Assembly (NCBI GenBank): GCA_964390795.1
Contig: CAYMLQ010000171.1
Span: forward strand, 1 to 11,438
DNA from: CAYMLQ01 sp964390795
GTDB taxonomy: Bacteria; Verrucomicrobiota; Kiritimatiellia; RFP12; UBA1067
Direction: 5' to 3'
Length of the DNA stretch: 11,438 nucleotides
Position 1 is the stretch's first letter, and the number at the start of each line of letters is the position of its first letter. The position numbers were made by a program, and so were the translations under genes. Shown one piece after another: positions 1-7,143 of this stretch. The notes below the pieces were generated by a model that did not search any database, was not told the DNA's origin, and was given only the letters and a program-made list of their open reading frames with translations.

Positions 1-49
1 GGATGCCGACTTTCGGAAACCCGTTGTCACACCAAATCGTTTTGCTCAT
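1..49 (-). CDS. N-terminal fragment of an unidentified protein
   Basis: The reverse strand has an ATG at 49-47 followed by 16 open codons (MSKTIWCDNGFPKVGI) that run off the window. A good Shine-Dalgarno, AGGAGA at 61-56, lies six bases upstream of the ATG, which makes this a credible start despite the short visible coding stretch. No signal peptide or recognised motif is visible in these residues, so no function can be given. It is divergent from kdsD and shares the intergenic region 50-221 with it. Confidence 0.6.
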   Translation of the reverse strand, partial: MSKTIWCDNGFPKVGI

Positions 50-75
50 AAGAAATCTCCTAATTAATAACGTTT

Positions 76-81
76 AGTATA
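76..81 (-). promoter_or_regulatory. Candidate -10 box for the leftward gene
   Basis: On the reverse strand 81-76 reads TATACT, five of six matches to the bacterial -10 consensus. It would give a leader of roughly 20 bases before the ATG at 49. The -35 at the expected spacing (TTCCAA, 104-99) is poor, so the call rests on the -10 box alone. Confidence 0.35.
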
Positions 82-190
82 CCGCTCCTGCCCGCGCTTT
101 GGAATAGCAAGACTTGACCTCAACCTGTCAATTCTTGACCTTATTTCAGAGTTTCCCTCCCGGTGCCATTGCGCTACACTAATGCTTTCT

Positions 191-219
191 GAACCCCGAA
201 CCCTAAAACCCCGAACCTC
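191..219 (+). repeat. Degenerate heptanucleotide tandem repeat before kdsD
   Basis: The stretch can be read as GAACCCC, GAACCCT, AAAACCCC and GAACCTC, about four imperfect copies of a 7-base unit with one inserted base. Within it ACCCCGAACC occurs twice, at 193-202 and 208-217. The repeat ends two bases before the kdsD ATG and occupies the place where a Shine-Dalgarno would be expected; none is visible. Confidence 0.55.
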
Positions 220-221
220 TT

Positions 222-1202
222 ATGGACAAAGCAGCCATCCTTTCCCGCGCCTGGGAAGTCATCGACATTGAAATCGACGGGCTTCGTACAGCCCAAGCCG
301 CGCTCGGCGACGATTTTCTCGATACGGTGAGCCTGATCACCGGAACCCTCGACAAGGGCGGAAAAATCGTCTGCACGGGCGTCGGCAAGAACCTGCACAT
401 CGCCGAAAAACTGTCGGCTACGTTCGCCAGCACCGGCTCGACCAGTGTGGTCATGAACCCGATCCAGGCGATGCACGGCGACCTCGGCATGATCGCGGAC
501 AACGACGTGCTGCTGGCGCTTAGTTTTTCCGGAGAGTCGGACGAGGTCATCAAGCTCATCCCTGCGGTCCGCCGCCTGGGCATCCCCGTCATCGGTCTGG
601 TTGGCAACGCCGACAGCACGCTCGCCCGCCTCAGCGACGTGGTGCTGTGCGTCCGCATCGGCAAGGAGGCCTGCCCCTTCGGCATGGCCCCCACCACCAG
701 CACGACCGCCACGCTGGCCGTGGGCGACGCGCTGGCCATGGTGCTGATCGAGGCGCGCCACTTCGACAAGGAGAGTTACGCGAAGCTCCATCCGGCAGGC
801 GCCATCGGGCGCGCCCTGGTGCTCCGCGTCAGGGACATCATGCGCACCGGCGAGAAGATCGCCCTGCTGCCTCTCACCGCCACGATTCAGGACGCCATCA
901 TGTCCATGACTACCGCCAAGAGCGGAGCGGCCCTGGTGGCCGACGCCAAGGGACACCTGGCCGGCATTTTCACTGACGGCGACCTGCGCCGCCACCTTTC
1001 CCAAGGCAAGGACATTCTCCGCTGTCCGCTCTGCGAGATCATGACGCGCAAACCCGTCTCCGTCACGGAGGACGCCTTTGCGGTTGACGTGCTGCGGATC
1101 TTCGAGAAGTTCAAGATCGACGATCTGCCCGTGGTCGACGCCGCGGGGCTGCTGGTGGGCTACGTGGATATTCAGGATCTGCCGAAGATGAAGGTGATGT
1201 AA
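222..1202 (+). CDS. kdsD: Arabinose-5-phosphate isomerase (KdsD/KpsF/GutQ family)
   Basis: This cytoplasmic enzyme interconverts D-ribulose 5-phosphate and D-arabinose 5-phosphate, the first committed step to Kdo, the sugar joining lipid A to the LPS core. The 326 residues are full length for the family: a SIS sugar-isomerase domain (about 30-195) followed by two CBS domains (about 203-262 and 268-326). Family hallmarks are visible: GVGKN, HGDLGM, SFSGESDE, KEACPFGMAPT and KLHPAGAIG. Lys56, Glu108, Glu149 and His190 line up with the catalytic Lys59, Glu111, Glu152 and His193 of E. coli KdsD at a constant offset of three, so the enzyme should be active. The start at 222 gives the expected N-terminal length although it lacks a clear ribosome binding site. 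The gene lies 50 bases upstream of the exbB-exbD-tonB run. KdsD, KpsF and GutQ paralogues cannot be separated from sequence alone. Confidence 0.93.
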   Translation: MDKAAILSRAWEVIDIEIDGLRTAQAALGDDFLDTVSLITGTLDKGGKIVCTGVGKNLHIAEKLSATFASTGSTSVVMNPIQAMHGDLGMIADNDVLLALSFSGESDEVIKLIPAVRRLGIPVIGLVGNADSTLARLSDVVLCVRIGKEACPFGMAPTTSTTATLAVGDALAMVLIEARHFDKESYAKLHPAGAIGRALVLRVRDIMRTGEKIALLPLTATIQDAIMSMTTAKSGAALVADAKGHLAGIFTDGDLRRHLSQGKDILRCPLCEIMTRKPVSVTEDAFAVDVLRIFEKFKIDDLPVVDAAGLLVGYVDIQDLPKMKVM

Positions 1203-1218
1203 GCCCGGCTCCGATGAA

Positions 1219-1253
1219 GGAGTTAGGAGTTAGAAGTTAGGAGTTAGGAGTCG
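1219..1253 (+). repeat. GGAGTTA tandem heptad repeat carrying the exbB ribosome binding site
   Basis: Five consecutive 7-base units run up to the exbB start: GGAGTTA, GGAGTTA, GAAGTTA, GGAGTTA, GGAGTCG. The copies span junctions that read AGGAG, so several registers offer a Shine-Dalgarno. AGGAG at 1239-1243 lies nine bases from the GTG at 1253 and is the best placed; AGGAG at 1246-1250 is only two bases away. The repeat fills most of the 50-base gap between kdsD and exbB. Confidence 0.85.
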
Positions 1254-1942
1254 TGAATTTCTTCTTGATCGCGCAAGCCGCGACGCCGGCGCCGCAGGGC
1301 CTGTTCGATGGCGCATTTGCGCTCTTCGACCGCGGCGGCCCCGTCATGTGGCCGATTCTGGTTTGCTCGCTGATGGGGCTCACCGTGACGCTCGAACGCC
1401 TCTTCGCCTTTTGGAAGTACAACACCGCCAATTTTTATTTCCGGCGGAAACAGACGACGCTGATCGCCCTCACGCGCGAAGGCAAGTTTGACGAAGCCGT
1501 TCAGTGCGCCAAGCAGGCCGATTCGCCGATCTGCCGCGTGCTGGTCAACGCGCTCGAAAACCGCGATACAGGCTTTCAGGAGACCCTGGAGGCCGCGTCG
1601 CAGCTCGAGCTGGACCGCCTGCGCCGCGGCCTGTCGGTGCTCGACACCACCATCACCGTGGCCCCGATGCTCGGCATCCTCGGCACGGTCACGGGCATCA
1701 TCAACACCTTCAACTTGCTCAGCGCCGCAGGCATGGAAAATCCTATCGGCGCGACCGCAGGCATCGCGGAAGCGCTGATCACCACCGCCGCAGGGCTGAT
1801 CGTGTCGATCGCCTGCCTCTTCCCCTTCAATTTCCTCGTCTCACAGATCAAGCGCTGCACCAACGAGCTGGAGCAGATTCTCCATCAGTTCGAACTCGCT
1901 TACAACACCGGCGTCGGCAAGCGCAGCCGCGACAAGGAGTGA
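1253..1942 (+). CDS. exbB: ExbB/TolQ/MotA-type proton channel protein
   Basis: This is the inner-membrane stator subunit that, with ExbD, uses the proton gradient to energise TonB. Of 229 residues, three hydrophobic segments are visible (about 30-50, 130-155, 172-195) with a large cytoplasmic loop between the first two. Strong family motifs are GGPVMWP before helix 1, APMLGILGTVTGIINTF (138-154) in helix 2 and GIAEALITTAAGL (170-182) in helix 3. The GTG start at 1253 is chosen because AGGAG sits nine bases upstream and the resulting short hydrophobic N terminus (MNFFLIAQAATPAP) is plausible for the family. Its 3' end carries the exbD ribosome binding site. The adjacent exbD and tonB genes favour an ExbB role over TolQ or MotA. 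Confidence 0.92.
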   Translation: MNFFLIAQAATPAPQGLFDGAFALFDRGGPVMWPILVCSLMGLTVTLERLFAFWKYNTANFYFRRKQTTLIALTREGKFDEAVQCAKQADSPICRVLVNALENRDTGFQETLEAASQLELDRLRRGLSVLDTTITVAPMLGILGTVTGIINTFNLLSAAGMENPIGATAGIAEALITTAAGLIVSIACLFPFNFLVSQIKRCTNELEQILHQFELAYNTGVGKRSRDKE

Positions 1943-1948
1943 CCCGCC

Positions 1949-2368
1949 ATGCGCCTGAGCTCAGGATACGAAGACCGCAAGGCGCGAATGGAAATGATCT
2001 CCCTTATGGATGTCATGTTCCTGATTCTGGTCGTCTTCGTCTATTCCCTTTTTTCGATGTCCGTCCATCGCGGATTGAAAGTGGACTTGCCTGCGGCCAA
2101 GGGCACTTTGGAGAAGGGTGAGCAGACGGTTATCACGCTGGCTGCGGACAGCAGCCTCTCCCTGAACAAGCAGCCTCTGCCGCTCGACGACCTCGTTCTC
2201 GCCACCGTCAAGATCTGGCGGGAGAAGGCTACCCCGGTTCTGATCAGCGCCGATCGGGCCGCCCCGTTGGGCACCGGCATCGAACTGCTCGGCAAACTCA
2301 AAAACGGCGGCGTCGAGCGCGTCTCTTTCCAGGTGACGGAGGAGAACGTCCGCACGCGAACCCCATGA
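1949..2368 (+). CDS. exbD: ExbD/TolR-type proton channel protein
   Basis: This is the second subunit of the ExbB-ExbD motor. The 139 residues have the family layout: a short cytoplasmic N terminus, one membrane helix (about 20-40) and a periplasmic domain (about 41-139). Asp21 in the EMISLMDVMFLIL stretch matches the membrane-embedded aspartate that carries protons in ExbD and TolR. The start is supported by AAGGAG at 1934-1939, which lies in the last codons of exbB directly before its stop, nine bases from the ATG. The gene overlaps tonB by four bases (ATGA at 2365-2368). Placement between exbB and tonB argues for ExbD rather than TolR. Confidence 0.9.
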   Translation: MRLSSGYEDRKARMEMISLMDVMFLILVVFVYSLFSMSVHRGLKVDLPAAKGTLEKGEQTVITLAADSSLSLNKQPLPLDDLVLATVKIWREKATPVLISADRAAPLGTGIELLGKLKNGGVERVSFQVTEENVRTRTP

Positions 2369-3177
2369 ATCTCTCCGATCACATCCTCAGCTTCCTGCTG
2401 GCCGTCCTGTTGCACGTGCTGGGGCTGTTGGTCGTGGGTAGCCGGGTTTTGCACAATGCCGAGGTCGCCGCCACGCTGCCCGAATTGCAGGTGGCTTCGG
2501 TCGAGCTGACGCTGGCAGGCATCGCGCCTGAGGCCGCCGCAGCAGGAGGGGCCGCTGCCGCGCAGCCCTCCGAACCCGAGTCCGTGCCTCCCCTCGAACT
2601 GCCCAAGCCCGACGAACCTCCCCCGCCGCCGATCCTGCCTGACAAGCCGTCCTTCACGGAGGCGCTCACGCCGCTGCCCGAGCCCGTTCCCGAGCCCGTG
2701 CCTGCGCCCGTGCCCGTTCCCGTTCCCGTTCCCGCGCCTGTGCCCGAGCCTGTGCCCACGCCCGCTCCACGTGTCGCGGCAGTCACGCCCGCCCCTGCGA
2801 CGCAATCCCCAGCCGCAGCAGCGGCCGCTCGCCAGGACGCTCAGTCGCAGGAGACCGGCGCCACGATCCAGCCGGCCAGCGGCGGCAGCTTCGGACGACT
2901 GGATGCCCACCCCGCTCCCGACCGGCCGATACGTCCCAATTACCCGATCGGCGCGCGCCGCCGGGGCGAGGAGGGCACCGTGATTCTGGACGTGACGGTC
3001 ACGGCTGACGGGCGCGCGGGCACGGTGGCGCAGGTCGCCTCCAGCGGCTTCGCTGAGCTTGACCGCGCTGCAGAACGCGCGGCCTCGCAGGCACGCTTCA
3101 AGCCTGGCTCGCGCAACGGGCTCCCTGTCGAGTCCGCCGCCCGACTCACGATCATCTTCCGCCTGCGTGACCCGTGA
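2365..3177 (+). CDS. tonB: TonB-type energy transducer
   Basis: TonB spans the periplasm and passes energy from ExbBD to outer-membrane receptors. The 270 residues show the standard plan: an N-terminal membrane anchor (about 7-25) containing His17, in the place of the conserved TonB anchor histidine; a long Pro/Glu/Val/Ala region (about 68-150); and a C-terminal TonB domain (about 188-268). The last is recognisable from YP at 193-194, GEEGTV, DGR, SSGFAELDRAA, RFKP and the closing IIFRL. The residue four before His17, a serine in E. coli, is Ala13 here. The gene starts inside the exbD stop (ATGA overlap) with no well-spaced ribosome binding site of its own, so it is probably translationally coupled. 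No TonB-dependent receptor is visible in this window, so the substrate is unknown. Confidence 0.9.
   Translation: MNLSDHILSFLLAVLLHVLGLLVVGSRVLHNAEVAATLPELQVASVELTLAGIAPEAAAAGGAAAAQPSEPESVPPLELPKPDEPPPPPILPDKPSFTEALTPLPEPVPEPVPAPVPVPVPVPAPVPEPVPTPAPRVAAVTPAPATQSPAAAAAARQDAQSQETGATIQPASGGSFGRLDAHPAPDRPIRPNYPIGARRRGEEGTVILDVTVTADGRAGTVAQVASSGFAELDRAAERAASQARFKPGSRNGLPVESAARLTIIFRLRDP
2674..2766 (+). repeat. Proline-rich hexanucleotide repeat inside tonB
   Basis: This section is built from variants of a 6-base unit (CCCGTT, CCCGTG, CCCGAG, CCTGTG) encoding alternating Pro-Val, Pro-Glu and Pro-Ala at residues about 104-134. It forms the stiff periplasm-spanning rod of TonB. The near-identical units make it prone to length change by slippage in multiples of two residues. 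Confidence 0.75.
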
Positions 3178-3240
3178 CCAGCCAAGATCCCACGCCAAGC
3201 CCATGTGGGAGGCCATCAAAAGGCCGCAACCCTTCGCGGC

Positions 3241-6200
3241 TCAAGGCGCAGGCGGGCCCAGACGCCCCAAGGCCTCTTGCAGGTTCTTCAGCTCGCGGCG
3301 GTCGGCAACCGAAAGATCCGGGGTGCCGGCGACCGTCGCAATCGCCTTCTCGGCGGCTGCGCGTTGACCGCGTTTCACGGCGATCAGGCCCTCGACCAGA
3401 AGCAGCCGAGGATCTGCGGAGTTGAGTTCAACGGCCTTTGCCAAGGCTGCGGAAGCCTCATCCAGGCGATCCCGCGTTGCCAGAACGAAAGCCATCGTGG
3501 ACCAGGCCTCATAGCGGTCAGGTGCTTGCGAAACGGCCTTTCGGGCGACGGTCTCCGCCTCCTCCAGCTTGCGGATTCGGCAGAGCACCTGGGCGAAGTT
3601 GTTGAGCGCCGCCACCGTCGGCTCGGCCGCGTTGGCGCTGCGGCGCAGGTGCTTTTCCGCCTCGCCGTACTGGCCCTGCTCCAAGCGGATCGAGCCCAAA
3701 ACGAAATTCGCGAAGGGGTGATCGGGCCGCTGGCGCAGAAGCGACAGCGCATGGGCTTCCGCCGCCTTCTGTTCTTCCAGCGAGACGTCTAACATCAGGA
3801 TCACATCTTGCAGAGCTTGCACATCCGGGCGGAGCGCGGCCGCACGCTGGTAACATAAACGGGCGTTCCTATTTCCGGACTTCCCTTTACTCTGCCAGAT
3901 CCGGCCCTGGATCACCTGAACGAAGTAGGCGCCTTTCCCTTCGGCGACCTTGGCCAGCCGCGGCAACAGCGTGGTCTCGACGCTGGCCGTGTCGTGCTGT
4001 TCAATCATCACCATCGCCAGCATGGCTAGGGTCATGGAAGAGGCGTTGGGCTCATCTCCCAGCTCCTGCAGAATCACGCGCGCTCGCGGCAGATCGCCAG
4101 ACACCAGATGGACGGCGGCCCAGTCCTGGCGGAGCATCCGCTGCGACACGCCGGCGAACGCACCGGCCTCGAGGACTTTTTGAGCCTCTCCGACCACGCT
4201 CTGCTGGAGCGCCAGCCGGACGAGACCCGAAATGGCGAAGGTGTTCTTGGGATCACGCTCGATGGTTTTTTTGTACTCCTCCTCGCTTTGCTTGATGTCG
4301 CCGCGCATTTCGTAGACGGAGGCCATCATCGCCGTTAACGCCGTACGCCGGTCCTCGTCCTGTTGGATCGAATAGGAGCTGCGCAGGCCGGCCAGAACCG
4401 AACCGGGGCTGCTTGACATCGCCCACGACCACCCCATGCGCACAAAAAGATCGAAATTGCGGACATAGCCATAATGCCGGCTCAGCGCCCACAGCGGATA
4501 GCGCTCCTTTGTGTTCTCGACCTTGCTGCGAAGCTCCAACGCGATGGCGTCCTTCATTTCCGGGTGGTGGCCGCGTGAGATCAGCTCAAAGACGTTCAGC
4601 AGCGCACTGATATTCTCGGGCGAAATGGCCCTTGCTTTAAGAAAGACGTCGAACGCCTCCTTCTCGCGTCCGGCGTCCTCCAGCGTGACGCCCAGATTGT
4701 TAGCGATAAACGCAAGGTGCCGCCGCAAGGCCAGGCGGTAACGGTACGACAGTTGTTTAGGCGAGCCCCGGCCTTCGCTCAAGAAATCTTCCCATTGTTT
4801 CCAGAACGCTCGGTGGCTGGCCAGCAAACTCTCCGCATCGAGCGTGCGGGTGTCCTTCACACCACCATAAAAGAGCAATTCCGGCACGGGAACCCACCCG
4901 GAGCCGTACCAGATATCGGGCAGCGCCATGCATACGGCCTTGAGCCCGATGGCTTCATCCGACCCAAAGAAGTCGTCGATGAACAGATGAAGGTTAAAGG
5001 CGATCAGGCTCTGCGCGCGCAGTTTGGCCGCAGGAGAAAAAGAGGCGTCGGCCAGCACGGACTGCAGAACGCGGGCAGGGTACGCACGCTCTGCGGCGCG
5101 GTAGGGGCAGAGCAGGTGCACGTTAAGCCCGCGTTCAGCGGCGCGGATCTGCACGTGCGGGTCGATCAATCCGTTCGCAACCACCCATTCCCGCCCTTTC
5201 AGGCTATCCAGAACCACATCCGCAGCCCGGTCGGCAAACGAGCCGTCGTCTGCAACAAGACGGAACCCGTTCGCGATACCGCACGCGGCGATCACCGCCA
5301 ACAGCAGCGGAACAACCAGAAATCCGGTCATGCGGCTGGCGCTGAAGACGCGTGGCTGCTCCGTATCGGCGGGCTGTTCGCCGTCGTCGTCGTCAGCGGG
5401 GTTGGCCTCGCCCAGCGGATCCTTCACCACCGATAGCGCCCGCCACGAGGCCGCCAACAATCCGATGCCCATGCCGGCCAAGGCATACGTCATGGCCGGC
5501 ATCACGCCTTTGGATGCCATCACCGCCCATGGGGTGATGGGCACGTTGAGCAGCATCAGCACCGCAGAGACCGTTAGCAGGCCACTCAGAAACAGCAGGC
5601 CCCAGGTTCTTCGGTTGTCGAGCGTCCGCAGCGCAGAGAGAAAAGACAGGAGTGCCGATCCGACGCCCAGGCCGATCACGGGCAGCCACAGGAAGCGCGG
5701 CAAGAAACTGGCGATCACATGGCTCTGCTCCCGTAACACCGACACAACCAGCCGCAGGATCTCGGAGGGCGTCTCCTGAAGGCCACGGGCGAGCGCAAAG
5801 TAACGCGCAGACACATAGTGGGTCACGCACAGCAGCAGGATCGCGAGGACGGCCGCGCCGAACAACCGTCCGATGGCATACCAGGAAAGTTTCCACTCCG
5901 TAAGAACGGCAAAGCACACAAGCACCGGCGCGGCAGCCATGACCAGCGGCGACTCTGCCACACCGCAGCCGAGAAGCGCTCCGAACAACAGCAGCCAGAA
6001 CAGATTCTGCGACCGGGCATACACCGTCAGCAGGTGGGCGCAGCCCAGGACGACTGCGACATCAAAGATCTCAGGCGAGAAACGGGTCGCCGCCTGCCAG
6101 AACGGCAGGCTGACCGCCACCGACAGCGCCGCCACGGCTCCGCCGAAGCGGGCGTTGCGCGAGGCGTAGGTGACCGCCGACTCTTCGCGCATCGCGTCAA

Positions 6201-6525
6201 ACACGATAAACCAAACGATCCGGTAGACCCATCCGACCGCGAGCGCGCCAGCCAGCGCCGCCAGGAGGTTCAGACGGAGGGTCAGCGGGCCATAGGGCAG
6301 TTCAGACACCGTCTGTCCCAGAAGGGTCAGGAACGGACGCGTCGGCACGTCGCGTACGTCAAGGCCGGCCACCCATGCGATCCAGTTCGCAGAATGCCCT
6401 GGAAAGGCATAGCGGACGGCCGTCAGCGAATACAGAGCCCCTGCGCCGGCGGCAATCAGCAGAAACGCCCATCGGGCTCGACGCCAGCGGCCTCGCGTGA
6501 TCGTACGGAACGCAAGAAGCAACAT
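3241..6525 (-). CDS. DUF2723-like multi-pass membrane protein with C-terminal TPR repeats
   Basis: The 1094-residue product has about ten hydrophobic helices in its N-terminal 420 residues (clear ones near 18-36, 85-110, 127-146, 152-170, 174-207, 218-240, 277-297, 307-327, 340-360, 400-420), an acidic linker near 375-390, and a soluble remainder. TPR-type helical repeats are evident at about 610-660, 740-800 and 930-1090. The segment PFLTLLGQ through RLNLLAALAGALAV (64-97) resembles the conserved N-terminal part of DUF2723, a GT-C-like family related to protein O-mannosyltransferases. The usual acidic DSGE and HPPGYPL motifs are replaced here (GHSAN at 43-47, then VPTRPFL), so catalysis is uncertain. 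The start has GGAGG at 6538-6534, eight bases from the ATG. The gene is convergent with tonB and lies just past the terminator of the secreted-protein operon, so it is probably a separate transcript. Confidence 0.75.
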   Translation of the reverse strand: MLLLAFRTITRGRWRRARWAFLLIAAGAGALYSLTAVRYAFPGHSANWIAWVAGLDVRDVPTRPFLTLLGQTVSELPYGPLTLRLNLLAALAGALAVGWVYRIVWFIVFDAMREESAVTYASRNARFGGAVAALSVAVSLPFWQAATRFSPEIFDVAVVLGCAHLLTVYARSQNLFWLLLFGALLGCGVAESPLVMAAAPVLVCFAVLTEWKLSWYAIGRLFGAAVLAILLLCVTHYVSARYFALARGLQETPSEILRLVVSVLREQSHVIASFLPRFLWLPVIGLGVGSALLSFLSALRTLDNRRTWGLLFLSGLLTVSAVLMLLNVPITPWAVMASKGVMPAMTYALAGMGIGLLAASWRALSVVKDPLGEANPADDDDGEQPADTEQPRVFSASRMTGFLVVPLLLAVIAACGIANGFRLVADDGSFADRAADVVLDSLKGREWVVANGLIDPHVQIRAAERGLNVHLLCPYRAAERAYPARVLQSVLADASFSPAAKLRAQSLIAFNLHLFIDDFFGSDEAIGLKAVCMALPDIWYGSGWVPVPELLFYGGVKDTRTLDAESLLASHRAFWKQWEDFLSEGRGSPKQLSYRYRLALRRHLAFIANNLGVTLEDAGREKEAFDVFLKARAISPENISALLNVFELISRGHHPEMKDAIALELRSKVENTKERYPLWALSRHYGYVRNFDLFVRMGWSWAMSSSPGSVLAGLRSSYSIQQDEDRRTALTAMMASVYEMRGDIKQSEEEYKKTIERDPKNTFAISGLVRLALQQSVVGEAQKVLEAGAFAGVSQRMLRQDWAAVHLVSGDLPRARVILQELGDEPNASSMTLAMLAMVMIEQHDTASVETTLLPRLAKVAEGKGAYFVQVIQGRIWQSKGKSGNRNARLCYQRAAALRPDVQALQDVILMLDVSLEEQKAAEAHALSLLRQRPDHPFANFVLGSIRLEQGQYGEAEKHLRRSANAAEPTVAALNNFAQVLCRIRKLEEAETVARKAVSQAPDRYEAWSTMAFVLATRDRLDEASAALAKAVELNSADPRLLLVEGLIAVKRGQRAAAEKAIATVAGTPDLSVADRRELKNLQEALGRLGPPAP

Positions 6526-6570
6526 GTTTCAATCCTCCGTAAGCCACCTAATCAAAGGCCCTGAAACAAT

Positions 6571-6599
6571 AAAAAAAGGCGGCAACCGAAGATGCCGCC
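6571..6599 (-). terminator. Intrinsic terminator of the secreted-protein operon
   Basis: Read on the reverse strand, GGCGGCA (6599-6593) pairs perfectly with TGCCGCC (6584-6578) across an 8-base loop and is followed by seven consecutive T residues (6577-6571). This is a textbook Rho-independent terminator. It lies 24 bases past the stop of the PEP-CTERM gene and separates it from the DUF2723-like gene starting at 6525. Confidence 0.92.
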
Positions 6600-6622
6600 C
6601 GCTAAGGAGTCGAGGGTGCAGG

Positions 6623-7123
6623 TCACACCTGTTTTCTGCGCCGCAGGGCGAGCGCCGCCGCACCGACGCACAGCAGCGCCATTGAGCCCGGCTCTGGCAC
6701 CGGCGACCAACCGCTAAACCCTGGGGGGTTGAAAACGCCCAGCGCAGGCGCCATCTCATCATCTGTGATGGCAACGGTGTCGTTATAAAGCAAAGCCGTG
6801 GTGCTGTAGGCATACTCGGTCGTGCCGTTGTTATCACGGAAGAGCACGACGTAATACGCGCCATTACCGCGCGTCACATCGGTTGCGCTCTGTTCGCCGA
6901 TACCGGCCGGCGTGACCGCCAGACCCGAGACCTCATCGCCCACGGCTGAACCGTTCGAAAGCGCGAAATCCGTGTAGGCGGGCGTCCCGCTCGAAACGTA
7001 CACGAGTTGGGCCGATTCGGTTCCCGACAACGGCGTGTCCACCGCCCAGTGAATCACTACGGCCTGCGAGGTCAGGACGCCTCCGAAAGCAAGTAGAACG
7101 GCCATGCAAAGTGCGTTTCTCAT
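6623..7123 (-). CDS. Small secreted PEP-CTERM protein
   Basis: The 166 residues start with a Sec signal peptide (about 1-21, ending near SQA) and end with a PEP-CTERM sorting signal: VPEP at 142-145, a hydrophobic stretch at 147-160 and RRRK at 161-164. In known systems this tail is recognised by an exosortase in the inner membrane, and the protein is then released or displayed at the cell surface, usually with exopolysaccharide. The roughly 120-residue mature domain between them is beta-rich with no known catalytic motif; it resembles the N-terminal module of the protein encoded at 7995-8780. The start has a purine-rich AGAGGGGG (7140-7133) nine bases upstream. It is the last gene of the operon, 20 bases after the stop of the gene at 7144-7965. 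No exosortase is encoded in the window. Confidence 0.85.
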   Translation of the reverse strand: MRNALCMAVLLAFGGVLTSQAVVIHWAVDTPLSGTESAQLVYVSSGTPAYTDFALSNGSAVGDEVSGLAVTPAGIGEQSATDVTRGNGAYYVVLFRDNNGTTEYAYSTTALLYNDTVAITDDEMAPALGVFNPPGFSGWSPVPEPGSMALLCVGAAALALRRRKQV

Positions 7124-7143
7124 GTTCTCAAACCCCCTCTTTC

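Noticed and set aside
175..180. TACACT as a -10 box for kdsD
   Set aside because: Only four of six matches and no reasonable -35 at 16 to 18 bases (the TTGACC hexamers at 114-119 and 135-140 are wrongly spaced).
2041..3219. Long open frame on the reverse strand across exbD and tonB
   Set aside because: It is the antisense of a clearly coding, proline-repeat-rich region; its product is low-complexity Gly/Arg/His sequence with no domain, and exbD and tonB are well supported by homology.
3178..3240. Possible bidirectional terminator between tonB and the convergent membrane-protein gene
   Set aside because: Small hairpins exist (TCCCAC 3188-3193 with GTGGGA 3205-3210; GCCGC 3223-3227 with GCGGC 3236-3240), but loops are 8 to 11 bases and no T tract follows on either strand, so they are not better than chance in GC-rich DNA.
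4717..6564. Plus-strand open frames opposite the DUF2723-like gene (for example 4717-5436 and 5818-6564)
   Set aside because: High GC keeps antisense frames open. Their products are Arg/Gln/Pro-rich with no recognisable fold, whereas the minus-strand frame encodes consistent membrane helices and TPRs.
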